Below, piece by piece: positions 52,832-60,329 of a DNA stretch of 61,021 nucleotides (positions are counted from its first letter, which is position 1; each line of letters starts with the position of its first letter). The notes beneath the pieces are model-generated. The model worked only from the letters and a program-made list of their open reading frames with translations, was not told the DNA's origin and ran no database searches. Where the stretch lies: positions 1 to 61,021 of the IMG/VR virus record IMGVR_UViG_3300030060_003974. One strand, written 5' to 3'. This DNA comes from a virus. A program made the position numbers and the translations under genes.

Positions 52832-55214
52832 CTTCGTATTTTTTATTTTCAAAATGAATCCACTTACCAATCATATCTCTACCTATTGAAACTTTTAACG
52901 TATCTTTATAGATTGCATAAGAATTTAACCATTTATTAAATTTAGTTCTGGAGATAGTAAATTTAGATTTAGGTGCGTAGTCAGGATATTCATTTATAAA
53001 GTCATTATATAAATCGGACATATAAATTCTTTTATCCATTATAAACTTCTCGCTTTCAGTATTATTAATTATACCAAGCCATTCTAAAAAGTCGTGACTT
53101 GTTTCTGCAGATAACTTTCTAATCCTTAGGTTAACAAACTCACTTTTCATTAAACCATTCATTAAGTAAAGCTGAAGGTTGTTAATCATATAATTATCAA
53201 ACTGACACCACTCATCATCATCCCACTCTCCAAACATCATTTTTCCAAATTCAACTAGAGGGGTAAAATCTTTATTGTAATGTTGTGTTAATTCTAACTC
53301 CCATTTTCTTCTTTCAAAACTAGCACCCTTACCTCTTATAGCGTAGTTGGTAGTAATAGCAACTTTAGGGCTTTTGCTAAAAGGAATTTTAATTGCATCT
53401 TTATTTTTCTTTTCTAAAGTTAGACCCTCAGTTACTACACTAAATAATCTTTCAAAGTCAAATGCTTTTTTTACATCATCGAAACATAGTATTTGTGTAT
53501 CAGCAGAAACTAATTGATAAGCAAAACTCTTTTCAAAATTAAAAGATTTACCATCAATAACCACTAACTTTTTCATATGAGATAGTCCGTTCATAAACAA
53601 TCCTTTTCCTGTACCACCTTCAGGGTTTTCAGATATTACCTCATCATTTAAAATAGTAGCGGGACTGTAAGATAAATTTTTCCATCCATGTAGTAAGTAT
53701 CCTATAGTGGAACGCATAGAGTTTATACGACTTTCATTCTCGCCACAAATGTTAGAAATAAATACTTTGTAATCACACTCCTTAGGTTTGCATAAAGTAA
53801 AAGTCCTGTCTATAACATGATCCTTCCACACATAACCACCCAAATCTATGTAATCAATCATAGTAACTTTGTCTTGTGTAATTTTTACTGCACTGTTTTT
53901 GTAATATAAATAAGCAGTATCTTTATCGTCCTCTATAAAATAAACATCTATAGATGCTAAAAGGGTTAGAAACTCCTCTCTAAAATACCTTGTGTGTTCA
54001 GCAAAATAATTATAGACACTGAAGTCATCAATACCTAAAAGATAAGAAAGTATAAAGTCTTTAATTTCTTTTTCACTTGTGTGGTCTATTAAGTTATTAG
54101 TAACCTTAACAAATATATAACTCTTACTACCCTCTGGGTTAAATTTATAAAAACCATTCTCTTCTAAAAAGTTTTTAAATAAAATGTGTACAATTTTAAT
54201 TGTCCCTTTTTCGTTCTTAGTCCAAAATTTATGATTCGCTTGTTCTTCTTCAAGCCTGTTAATCACATTGTCTGCTATACCGACCTCAATCTTGGACTCT
54301 TCTAACTGAGATCTAATTTCTTTTTTTGATACTCCTCTTTTAAGTTTTTCTTTTACTTCATTGATTTTATCTTCATCCTGATAATATTTTGTACCGAAGT
54401 TTTGTTTATGAGAATAAGCAGACTGAATTGTTCTACGTACTTCATTGGAAGGAAAATCCCGTGATGCAAATCTATTCATTACATACTCAGCTAGGTTTTG
54501 ATTTACACCAAAGTCATTAAAAGCTGAGGCTAATATATAAACATTATTGTTTCGTTCCCCCTCTATCATACCGTATTTTCTAGTCCACCATTTAAGTAGG
54601 ATGTCAACTATTTTATTTTCATCAGTAATTGGAATGGTAGGTATATCTACGTGTTTAGTTATCTGCTCATACTCCTGTTCTTCTATATCTTCCCATACAC
54701 TTGCTAGTGTGTTTATATGGATTAGTGGGTCATAAGACTCATAACAAACTCTAGATAAATTTTTAGAGGTTTTGTCAAAGTGTGGAGAATCAAAATGTTT
54801 TTGTAAAGCAAGAAAGTATCCTTTATGATTAGCTATATCCTCAGGTATACGAATTAAAGCCTTTAATCCTTCCCCACTTGGACTTATAAATACCGAGTAT
54901 ACATACTTGCTTTTAGATAGTCTTTCTTTTTCTTGTAGTAATTCTTTGTTAGACTTATAACCATCAAAGTCTAAGCATATTATACCACTGTGGGTGTTTA
55001 AAGAGTTGTCGTTTCTTTTTGTAAATTGACCACTAAAACATATAGCGGGTAAAGATTGTTTAAGTAAATTACGTTTGGTCTTATCCTTTTCTTGTCGGAT
55101 TTTCTTTACTAAATCCTTAGATTTACCCTCCTGAATTCTATTTAAAACAACAGCAATATCTACAAAAAAGGGCTGTGAAGTCTCTTTTATGTTTTGAAAT
55201 ATGGTAATTTTCAT
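52821..55214 (-). CDS. Primase-SF3 helicase with VirE/BT4734 N-terminal domain
   Basis: Protein of 797 residues. N-terminus (about 40-150) resembles the VirE/BT4734-type primase-like domain common in Bacteroidota, with CLDFDGY near residue 83. A helical linker follows (about 200-260), then a D5/SF3 helicase: Walker A EGGTGKG (about 531-537), Walker B LCFDD (about 577) and ITTNY (about 620). It would start and unwind phage DNA. Upstream lies the duplicated TATGTTRA element, which suggests shared control with groEL. Confidence 0.88.
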   Translation of the reverse strand: MKITIFQNIKETSQPFFVDIAVVLNRIQEGKSKDLVKKIRQEKDKTKRNLLKQSLPAICFSGQFTKRNDNSLNTHSGIICLDFDGYKSNKELLQEKERLSKSKYVYSVFISPSGEGLKALIRIPEDIANHKGYFLALQKHFDSPHFDKTSKNLSRVCYESYDPLIHINTLASVWEDIEEQEYEQITKHVDIPTIPITDENKIVDILLKWWTRKYGMIEGERNNNVYILASAFNDFGVNQNLAEYVMNRFASRDFPSNEVRRTIQSAYSHKQNFGTKYYQDEDKINEVKEKLKRGVSKKEIRSQLEESKIEVGIADNVINRLEEEQANHKFWTKNEKGTIKIVHILFKNFLEENGFYKFNPEGSKSYIFVKVTNNLIDHTSEKEIKDFILSYLLGIDDFSVYNYFAEHTRYFREEFLTLLASIDVYFIEDDKDTAYLYYKNSAVKITQDKVTMIDYIDLGGYVWKDHVIDRTFTLCKPKECDYKVFISNICGENESRINSMRSTIGYLLHGWKNLSYSPATILNDEVISENPEGGTGKGLFMNGLSHMKKLVVIDGKSFNFEKSFAYQLVSADTQILCFDDVKKAFDFERLFSVVTEGLTLEKKNKDAIKIPFSKSPKVAITTNYAIRGKGASFERRKWELELTQHYNKDFTPLVEFGKMMFGEWDDDEWCQFDNYMINNLQLYLMNGLMKSEFVNLRIRKLSAETSHDFLEWLGIINNTESEKFIMDKRIYMSDLYNDFINEYPDYAPKSKFTISRTKFNKWLNSYAIYKDTLKVSIGRDMIGKWIHFENKKYEDGI

Positions 55215-55219
55215 AAGAT

Positions 55220-55299
55220 TATGTTGAATTTATGTTGATTTTGTGTTTTGTAAGTTCCTCATTATCAATATTTAACTAATATTTATGTTGAAATGTTAA
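55220..55299. repeat. TATGTTRA operator/iteron-like element, copy B
   Basis: TATGTTGA + TATGTTGA spans 55220-55242, a 38 nt spacer follows, and a TATGTTGA + ATGTTAA block spans 55281-55299. The layout and sequence match 1923-2004. The two spacers also share TAAGTT about 10 nt in and an AT-rich ATATTTA. It starts 6 nt upstream of the primase-helicase ATG, so it covers its promoter or leader. Confidence 0.65.
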
Positions 55300-55340
55300 T
55301 AATGACTACATAATGTGAAGGTAAGTAATTTAAGTCAAAT

Positions 55341-55368
55341 AAAAAAGGACAGGGGAGAAAAACTCCCC
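55341..55368 (-). terminator. Rho-independent terminator (minus)
   Basis: On the minus strand GGGGAG (55368-55363) pairs with CTCCCC (55357-55352) over TTTTT, and TTTTTT follows at 55346-55341 after a short spacer. It ends the recombination operon before the primase gene. Confidence 0.7.
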
Positions 55369-55398
55369 CACCCTTATATAACCTACCTTAGATTATGG

Positions 55399-55656
55399 CT
55401 AGAAAGGTAAGTCTGGCTCAGCTTGTGGTTCAGCTTCTTCCTTTTTCGCCTCAGGCTTCCAAGTGTCCACTGCAACATAATGCGTTTTACCATACTGATC
55501 AGCCTCTCTTTTCTTCTGAACGATTAGCTTTACATACTTCTTACCATTGTATTCGAACATGTGTTCCTGTGGTAAATCTGATAAACATAAACTACAAGCG
55601 ACTTGGTCTCCATCAAATTTGGAAACCCCGCTACCTACATAGATTTTTTCTGACAT
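55399..55656 (-). CDS. Small SSB-like protein with acidic DLPF tail (85 aa)
   Basis: Starts MSEKIYVGSGVSKFDGD, which I recall from small Bacteroidota phage proteins, and contains CSLCLSDLPQE (two Cys, about residues 21-24) and a beta-rich YVKLIVQKKREADQYGKTHYVAVDTW. It ends EAEPQAEPDLPF, similar to the acidic C-terminal tip of ssDNA-binding proteins that recruits repair partners. The operon with exonuclease and annealing genes supports a role in ssDNA handling. Too short for a normal OB-fold SSB, so the role is inference. Confidence 0.7.
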   Translation of the reverse strand: MSEKIYVGSGVSKFDGDQVACSLCLSDLPQEHMFEYNGKKYVKLIVQKKREADQYGKTHYVAVDTWKPEAKKEEAEPQAEPDLPF

Positions 55657-55820
55657 AATTTATTTATTTTAATGTTTTGTTCCATATGATTAATTGTAGA
55701 TATGATGATATCATCCTTATCTTGTCTACTATTACAGGACATTGGAACTTGAATCCACATAATAGAATTGCTTGGTGTTTTTTTTGGTATCCAAGACCAA
55801 AGTTTATTAAAGATTTTCAT
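55635..55820 (-). CDS. Hypothetical protein (61 aa)
   Basis: I choose the ATG at 55820, which overlaps the last codons of the exonuclease gene (ATGAAAATCTTTAA). It ends 22 nt inside the SSB-like gene. Contains PMSCNSRQDKDDIIISTINHMEQNI. It may be real by tight coupling, but the overlap with the start of the SSB-like gene makes it uncertain. No family recognised. Confidence 0.5.
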   Translation of the reverse strand: MKIFNKLWSWIPKKTPSNSIMWIQVPMSCNSRQDKDDIIISTINHMEQNIKINKLCQKKSM

Positions 55821-56550
55821 AATGAATGTATTGATTAATATCTTCATTTGCATTTTCTGAAAAGAATCTATTATATACAATCACTGCTTCAGCAACCTTT
55901 TGTTGACCACTAGCTAAAAATATTTCAGTCGGCTCATATATACCTAAGTTGTGTGTTTGTTTATCAACTACATAAAAATGTAGAGGTTTATCAAACAACA
56001 TTTGATATATATATGCCTGACTGTCATATCCAAAAGCACGAGCCTTTTTAGGAAACTGAGAAAGCGAACTTGTTGTCTTCAGATCAATTAATATATTCTC
56101 TGAAACAATATCTGCTTTACCTTTCCAATTTAAACCCATATGATTACCTATGTTAGCAACCTCAAACTCATTACCCTCTCTATATATATCCTCAAAAAAG
56201 GTAAGGTTTTGCTTCATTGCATCTGCACATTTATTTAAATTATCTACCTCACTCTGTAACAATAGAATATCCTCTTTACTTTCGTAAACAGTTTCTTTGT
56301 AGACCTTAGTAGTACGTGTTGATGCATCAACTATTTCGTATTGATTTAGTTTTTCAGGCTCAAGCATAAGGGTGTGAAAATAACTACCCTCAAGCATTGC
56401 TTTAGTTTTTTCAACAGTCTGATGAAAATCCTTTGGGTTATCTCTCAATGTTTTTATGTCGGAGTTTGATAACCATTTTTTTCCAAAGTCGCCATAATAA
56501 CGACTGTCATCCTTCAACATATTAAGGATGTCTGTTTTGTTTAACTCCAT
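55807..56550 (-). CDS. RecE-like/PD-(D/E)XK exonuclease
   Basis: Protein of 247 residues. Active-site pattern visible: GSYFHTLMLEP with H59, E130 in EFEVANIG, D147 in KGKADIV, D156-L-K158 in LIDLKTT, and Q178-x-x-x-Y182. This is the RecE/Cas4-like (DUF3799-type) fold. It would degrade one DNA strand 5' to 3' to give 3' tails for the annealing protein encoded next to it. Confidence 0.9.
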   Translation of the reverse strand: MELNKTDILNMLKDDSRYYGDFGKKWLSNSDIKTLRDNPKDFHQTVEKTKAMLEGSYFHTLMLEPEKLNQYEIVDASTRTTKVYKETVYESKEDILLLQSEVDNLNKCADAMKQNLTFFEDIYREGNEFEVANIGNHMGLNWKGKADIVSENILIDLKTTSSLSQFPKKARAFGYDSQAYIYQMLFDKPLHFYVVDKQTHNLGIYEPTEIFLASGQQKVAEAVIVYNRFFSENANEDINQYIHYENL

Positions 56551-56551
56551 A

Positions 56552-57097
56552 TTAAGAAAGTTTAGCTAGTTCCTTTTTAACAGATGCTTTTATACTGTAT
56601 TTAGTTTCTAACTGTGGAATTATTTTAGCTAGACCTAACGCTTTGTTCTTCGCTATATAACTTAATACGTTATACCAATTTTCATCCCCTATGTCTAATA
56701 CAATCTTTTTTTGTTGAGTTTTGATTGTAGATTTTTTAGGGCTTGGCTTGGATTGATTAGCTATTGCGTTTTCAACTTCGTTAGCTGAGGCAACAGATGT
56801 GTCAATACCAATACCAAAATTCCCTAATGCTCTACCCCACGCTGATGTTTCGCAATTTTCAACGTAAGATGTTTTGTTAATGAAGGTACTCCCTTTTTCT
56901 TCCTCAGCCATACCCGTTGCTATGACTCTACCATCTTCATTTATAATAGATGCGAGGATTAGGATTGATTTGTCAGTTTTCTCCAACACTTCTGATGTTA
57001 AAGAAAATTTAGGATATGTTTTTCTAAAATAGATTAACCTTTCGTTAACCTCAACATACTCCTTACCTTTGATGTTTACTGTTTTTAATTTTCCCAT
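56552..57097 (-). CDS. Putative single-strand annealing protein (ERF/Rad52-like)
   Basis: Protein of 181 residues. SYVENCETSAWGRALGNFGIGI (about residues 77-99) is the ETSAxGRALA-type signature of phage annealing proteins, preceded by a beta-rich domain (about 45-75) with LASIINEDGRVIATGMA. A linker and a small helical C-terminal domain follow. Placed 1 nt before the exonuclease, like recombination exo/anneal pairs. The superfamily name is inference; a database profile would decide. Confidence 0.72.
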   Translation of the reverse strand: MGKLKTVNIKGKEYVEVNERLIYFRKTYPKFSLTSEVLEKTDKSILILASIINEDGRVIATGMAEEEKGSTFINKTSYVENCETSAWGRALGNFGIGIDTSVASANEVENAIANQSKPSPKKSTIKTQQKKIVLDIGDENWYNVLSYIAKNKALGLAKIIPQLETKYSIKASVKKELAKLS

Positions 57098-57102
57098 TTG
57101 AT

Positions 57103-57504
57103 TTATTTTAATTTAATTAATTTGATTTTGTGTTTTGAGTATCTATTTAAAATACCCTCTCTTCTTGTTTTTAAATTCTGAATGTGCTTGTCGTTTTTAC
57201 GTGTGTTAACCTCAACTTTCATCTTGTTTTCAATCAGATCAAGTTTATGTAAGCAATTATTCATTGCAGTTATAACGCATCCACGTTTCCACCCATTATT
57301 AAAAAAAACTTCATACTCGGTTTCGGTTAACTCCTGAAAGTAATCTCCACCTTTAGAACAATTAAGTATTTCTATATAGTCGGTAAACTTTTGCAACTTA
57401 ACTCCCATATTTAAAAACGACTCTCCTCTACTCATAGTACAATAAATAGAAGATTTGTCTTCCTGTGCTTGTTCAAATATTTCTTGTAAACTATACTGCT
57501 TCAT
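57103..57504 (-). CDS. Hypothetical protein (133 aa)
   Basis: Contains YCTMSRGESFLNMGVKLQKFTDYIEILNCSKGGDYFQELTETEYEVFFNNGWKRG, then a long basic helix that continues to the C-terminus. The fold is not recognisable. The end is basic and could bind DNA. It overlaps the DnaA-like gene at 57491-57787 by 14 nt. Function unknown. Confidence 0.72.
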   Translation of the reverse strand: MKQYSLQEIFEQAQEDKSSIYCTMSRGESFLNMGVKLQKFTDYIEILNCSKGGDYFQELTETEYEVFFNNGWKRGCVITAMNNCLHKLDLIENKMKVEVNTRKNDKHIQNLKTRREGILNRYSKHKIKLIKLK

Positions 57505-57787
57505 TAATTGATTCTATAATATTTTTATAATCCTTATCGTTATCAATTGTCTGCTTTGCTTTTTTATATCCGTGAATGATGGTAGTGATGTGAACATCAA
57601 GACCAGCTTCAGACATAAATCTTTTTATATAAGCAACACGTATAGGTCTTTCCATGCATAAGTAGTAAAGCATTTGTCTTGCATCTACTTTTTCTTGTTT
57701 CCTACTTTTGTCAAACATTTCATCTAAACTTAAATGAAACTGTTTTGATATAGCAGTAGCGTAGCTATTAAATATTTCTTTTTTCAT
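57491..57787 (-). CDS. Second DnaA domain IV-like protein (98 aa)
   Basis: Residues about 35-75 match DnaA domain IV: VDARQMLYYLCMERPI...IKRFMSEAGLDVHITTIIHGYKKA, where HITTIIH replaces the usual DHSTVIHA. No ATPase domain. Together with 50634 this gives two small DnaA-type binding proteins. They may act as origin-binding or repressor proteins. Confidence 0.8.
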   Translation of the reverse strand: MKKEIFNSYATAISKQFHLSLDEMFDKSRKQEKVDARQMLYYLCMERPIRVAYIKRFMSEAGLDVHITTIIHGYKKAKQTIDNDKDYKNIIESINEAV

Positions 57788-58023
57788 TATTTCTTTTTTT
57801 CGTTTAATCTCTCTATTTCAAATTCTAAATGTGCAATCGCCTTACGTAAATCCTCGACAGGAGTTTGATGTTTCCTAGAACTACGTAAGCAGTAAGTAAC
57901 TGCAGTTCCGATATTGTAAGTGCAATCAAAATCACTAACAACATATCGTGCTTGATAATTTCTTTTTTTATTTGTACCTACATAATAATGTGGTACTCTT
58001 CCATCTGTGGAATTTATACTCAT
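57787..58023 (-). CDS. DUF3310-like phage protein (78 aa)
   Basis: I use ATG at 58023 (MSINSTDG), since upstream sequence lies in the next gene and the A-rich leader fits. The block CTYNIGTAVTYCLRSSRKHQTPVEDLRKAIAHLEFEIERL resembles the DUF3310 pattern (YxxGNAIKYL-R--RK--EDL-KA--YLE-EI). Function of that family is unresolved, linked to nucleotide kinases in T7-like phages. Confidence 0.72.
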   Translation of the reverse strand: MSINSTDGRVPHYYVGTNKKRNYQARYVVSDFDCTYNIGTAVTYCLRSSRKHQTPVEDLRKAIAHLEFEIERLNEKKK

Positions 58024-58027
58024 TCTT

Positions 58028-58231
58028 TTATTTTTTAAATTTATATTTCGACATATCATTATTGATAATCGTTTTTGGATTTGCTTTAGGTGGGAGTGGC
58101 TCAATAAATCTTTTTTTATATTCTATTTTACCACTGTATTTAAAGTAGTTATTTAAATCAACAAACACGTTTTGGTGGTGCTGATCTAATAATTTTTTCT
58201 GATATAATTCTTTTATAAGATGTGTAGGCAT
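58028..58231 (-). CDS. Hypothetical small protein (67 aa)
   Basis: Charged Lys/His-rich protein starting MPTHLIKELYQKKLLDQHHQNVFVDLNNYF. The first gene after the structured leader at 58232-58355 and its promoter, hence a candidate target of that leader's control. No domain recognised. Confidence 0.7.
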   Translation of the reverse strand: MPTHLIKELYQKKLLDQHHQNVFVDLNNYFKYSGKIEYKKRFIEPLPPKANPKTIINNDMSKYKFKK

Positions 58232-58355
58232 TGATTAGTATTTAAGAGAATATCAGGGGGGACAAAAACATTTAATATTATGGGTTTCTTACACCCTTAA
58301 GATTATTGGCTATTATTAACCTAAACCCCCCTGTATATCCACATTATGAAAACAC
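58232..58355 (-). ncRNA. Structured leader RNA (novel class candidate)
   Basis: On the minus strand CAGGGGGG (58333-58326) pairs with CCCCCCTG (58261-58254) to close a 64 nt internal region. Inside, GGGT (58296-58293) pairs with ACCC (58285-58282), and a weak GGTT...AGCC hairpin is possible. This gives a multi-branch structure between a near-perfect promoter and the gene at 58231. ORFs are absent. It may be a regulatory leader, riboswitch-like element or origin. CUGAUGA is absent, so not a hammerhead. Confidence 0.6.
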
Positions 58356-58361
58356 ACGTAG

Positions 58362-58369
58362 CAAAACTA
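58362..58369 (-). promoter_or_regulatory. Promoter -7 box with -33 TTG
   Basis: TAGTTTTG on the minus strand is an exact TAnnTTTG, and TTG (58392-58390) lies 20 nt upstream, close to the Bacteroidota -33/-7 spacing. The best promoter in the window. Confidence 0.75.
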
Positions 58370-58374
58370 TATAA

Positions 58375-58521
58375 TTACTTTTGAATATGCAAGTTATTAT
58401 TTGACTTATTTTTAAGCATTGCATAATGCTCTATTGTTAATTGTTGTAGCCATCTTATGTAGTCATAATTTGGCTTGTCTTTTAACTTTTCTTTTAAAAT
58501 AAGTTTCTCTAATTCATTCAT
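58375..58521 (-). CDS. Hypothetical small protein (48 aa)
   Basis: ATG at 58521, TAA at 58375. Helical, Lys/Asn-rich, with DKPNYDYIRWLQQLTIEHY (residues 15-33). Two nt after the stop of the Api92-like gene. No domain recognised. Confidence 0.65.
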   Translation of the reverse strand: MNELEKLILKEKLKDKPNYDYIRWLQQLTIEHYAMLKNKSNNNLHIQK

Positions 58522-58523
58522 AA

Positions 58524-59324
58524 TTATCCAAATATTATTGGTTGATTTCCTTTTCTATCTTTATGACAGTGATACTCAAACACTTCTTTAAGTGTCTTCC
58601 CATAGTATTCGTTTAAACTATAGCATTCATACCACCCCTCTTCATATGTATCACAAGCATTGGTGTGTTCTGTGCGTAGGTAAGATACTTCACATAAAAA
58701 CTTGTACCCCTCTTCATATTCTACTACTTTGGTTTCGTGATTGTATACTCCAGACATTTCTTTAATGACTCCTCTGTCGTTAATAGCAAACTCTTTAGAA
58801 TCATCCCAATGTGGCTCTTCATACTGTCCACCACCAATAAACTCTCCATCTTCATACTCCATCCATCCACCCCATCCTGATTCCTCTTCATAAAAATAAG
58901 AAAATCCTTTAACAAGTTTTGCAAACTCTAAGATTAACTCTTCATCAAGTGGACTCCAAGCAGTAGTAAAGACATAGGTTTTGGTGTCTTCGTGAAATTC
59001 GTTGTCATAGCAACCCCACTTTGTACCCCAATTATCTAACGCCCAAGCATACCAATTATCAACTCCATATTTGGATTTGAATTTATTAGACATTTCTAAG
59101 GTTATCCCTGTGTTCCATATTCTCTCGCCTGACTCTCTTTTCTTCTCTTGATCCTGATATTCCTTTTCAGAAATAATAGTAGCTGGAGAGCTGGTGTGGT
59201 TTAACTCTTTAGGCATTGGATAAAGGTATTCAGCTAAACCTCTTTCTAGTTTTGCAATTTTTTTAAGTAGTTTGCAATCTTCTTTACTGTCCAATTGAAT
59301 TGAACAAAAAACGTGATTAGGCAT
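58524..59324 (-). CDS. Api92/YubB-like ferredoxin-fold protein (266 aa)
   Basis: Starts MPNHVFCSIQLDSKED and contains YGVDNWYAWALDNWGTKWGCYDN and YVFTTAWSPLDEELILEFAKL, the diagnostic blocks of the Api92-like/DUF1281-type family with a ferredoxin-like fold. A C-terminal GEFIGGGQYEE tail is acidic. Such proteins are found on phages and plasmids, with no established function. Confidence 0.82.
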   Translation of the reverse strand: MPNHVFCSIQLDSKEDCKLLKKIAKLERGLAEYLYPMPKELNHTSSPATIISEKEYQDQEKKRESGERIWNTGITLEMSNKFKSKYGVDNWYAWALDNWGTKWGCYDNEFHEDTKTYVFTTAWSPLDEELILEFAKLVKGFSYFYEEESGWGGWMEYEDGEFIGGGQYEEPHWDDSKEFAINDRGVIKEMSGVYNHETKVVEYEEGYKFLCEVSYLRTEHTNACDTYEEGWYECYSLNEYYGKTLKEVFEYHCHKDRKGNQPIIFG

Positions 59325-59370
59325 AATATTATATTTAAATTAAACTTCGATTCGTTATCTACCACGAAAA

Positions 59371-59394
59371 GCCCGACACATTTACGTGCCGAGC
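59371..59394 (-). terminator. Hairpin with T-run (weak terminator candidate)
   Basis: On the minus strand GCTCGGCAC (59394-59386) pairs with GTGTCGGGC (59379-59371) through nine pairs including G-U, followed by TTTT. Probably ends the 59416-60979 operon, though the T-run is short. Confidence 0.5.
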
Positions 59395-59415
59395 TATTCG
59401 CAGAACAAACCACAA

Positions 59416-59511
59416 TTATAAACATTTACTCAATACTATCAATATGAATGTTATTACTACTCCTAAAAAAGAATAGAATGTTGCTTTTGCTTTATCTTCG
59501 TATTTACTCAT
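59416..59511 (-). CDS. Tiny membrane protein (31 aa)
   Basis: ATG at 59511, overlapping the stop of the upstream gene by 8 nt. A charged N-terminus (SKYEDKAKA) is followed by one hydrophobic helix (TFYSFLGVVITFILIVLS). Single-pass inner-membrane peptide; could be a host-membrane modulator. No family. Confidence 0.55.
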   Translation of the reverse strand: MSKYEDKAKATFYSFLGVVITFILIVLSKCL

Positions 59512-59845
59512 CTTCTTGCATTTTATCTGCGTACTTACACGCAGAGTTATAAATATTTCTATCGTACTCTTGTACAAAGTCAACAAAGTAATTCATCCAT
59601 TCGTACAGTCCTGTATTCATAAAGCTATCCATCTCTCTTACTTCAATATCATCCTCATACTTCAATCCATTGATAGAATTTACAACATACTTGTCAGGTG
59701 CGATTAAGTCGCACAATTGTTGGATTTGACATACATCATCTTCTGCCTCCCAACCTTTACCAAATTGTAAGTCAGCAATTTTTTCTAAATTGTTTGCCGA
59801 CACAAAACTATATGTAGACATATAGCGTTCAGTTTTTATTCTCAT
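59504..59845 (-). CDS. Hypothetical protein (113 aa)
   Basis: Acidic helical protein; contains DDVCQIQQLCDLIAPDKYVVNSINGL and EWMNYFVDFVQEYDRNIYNSACKYAD. No known domain. In the right-hand early operon, downstream of two small genes and the methyltransferase. Confidence 0.72.
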   Translation of the reverse strand: MRIKTERYMSTYSFVSANNLEKIADLQFGKGWEAEDDVCQIQQLCDLIAPDKYVVNSINGLKYEDDIEVREMDSFMNTGLYEWMNYFVDFVQEYDRNIYNSACKYADKMQEDE

Positions 59846-59856
59846 AATTTTAAATT

Positions 59857-60042
59857 TTAATAGTTGTCCATTCCTAAAAAGAGGGTGATGCTTGAATCAC
59901 CCCCATCCTCCCACACTTCTATAATGTCGAGGATGTTGTCTCTATCAGGAATATTTGCTTTAGTTAAGTTCGCCACAGGCAGAATCTCAGCATCCTGAAA
60001 TTCACAATCCTGTAGCATTTTTACTAGTTCTTTTACTTTCAT
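59857..60042 (-). CDS. Hypothetical small acidic protein (61 aa)
   Basis: Starts MKVKELVKMLQDCEFQDAEI and shows beta-hairpin stretches with an acidic middle. Overlaps the upstream gene by 4 nt. No domain recognised. The MKVKELVKMLQ opening resembles a helix-capping pattern in several small phage proteins. Confidence 0.7.
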   Translation of the reverse strand: MKVKELVKMLQDCEFQDAEILPVANLTKANIPDRDNILDIIEVWEDGGDSSITLFLGMDNY

Positions 60043-60224
60043 AATTTTAAATGTTTAGGGTCGTAATTTTTACCATCTTGATATTCGAGGATTGCATAAA
60101 CATCTGCTTTGTTATCATAAGCAAACTTCATTGCCTCTTTTTTAGTTTCAAATTCATAGTCATTCTCTATGTAATCTCCACTCTCTGTGTACTCTCGTAA
60201 TTCTACTATATAATTCATATTCAT
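60039..60224 (-). CDS. Hypothetical small protein (61 aa)
   Basis: Starts MNMNYIVELREYTESGDYIENDYEFETKKEAMKFAYDNKADVYAILEY, a beta-alpha-beta pattern. The ATG at 60224 lies 13 nt after the predicted cleavage site of the hammerhead at 60232-60329, which supports the start. Function unknown. Confidence 0.78.
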   Translation of the reverse strand: MNMNYIVELREYTESGDYIENDYEFETKKEAMKFAYDNKADVYAILEYQDGKNYDPKHLKL

Positions 60225-60231
60225 ATGTTTT

Positions 60232-60329
60232 GGTTAATAAGGAAGATGATACGACATATAATCATCTATTACATTGTTGGTTTCTCCTAACAACAACCTT
60301 TTCGGATATTGAATCCTCATCAGTTAACC
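60232..60329 (-). ncRNA. Type I hammerhead ribozyme (HHR-3)
   Basis: On the minus strand: stem I arm GGUUAA (60329-60324), CUGAUGA (60323-60317), stem II GGAU-UCAAU-AUCC (60316-60304), GAAA (60303-60300), stem III AAGG/CCUU (60300-60297 with 60242-60239), A17 (60238), and stem I return UUAACC (60237-60232). The insertion holds UUGUUG/CAACAA and AGAUGAU/AUCAUCU hairpins. The TGA stop of the methyltransferase is inside CUGAUGA. Cleavage between 60238 and 60237 frees a 13 nt leader for the gene at 60224. H17 is A, which is tolerated but less common. Confidence 0.88.

Noticed and set aside
55821-55880. N-terminal extension of the 61-residue ORF up to 55880
   Set aside because: It would lie wholly inside the exonuclease gene; the ATG at 55820 gives the normal short overlap.
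58232-58374. Twister or pistol ribozyme
   Set aside because: UAAUAGCC and AAGGG fragments look suggestive, but the conserved order of twister bases and pistol core is absent.
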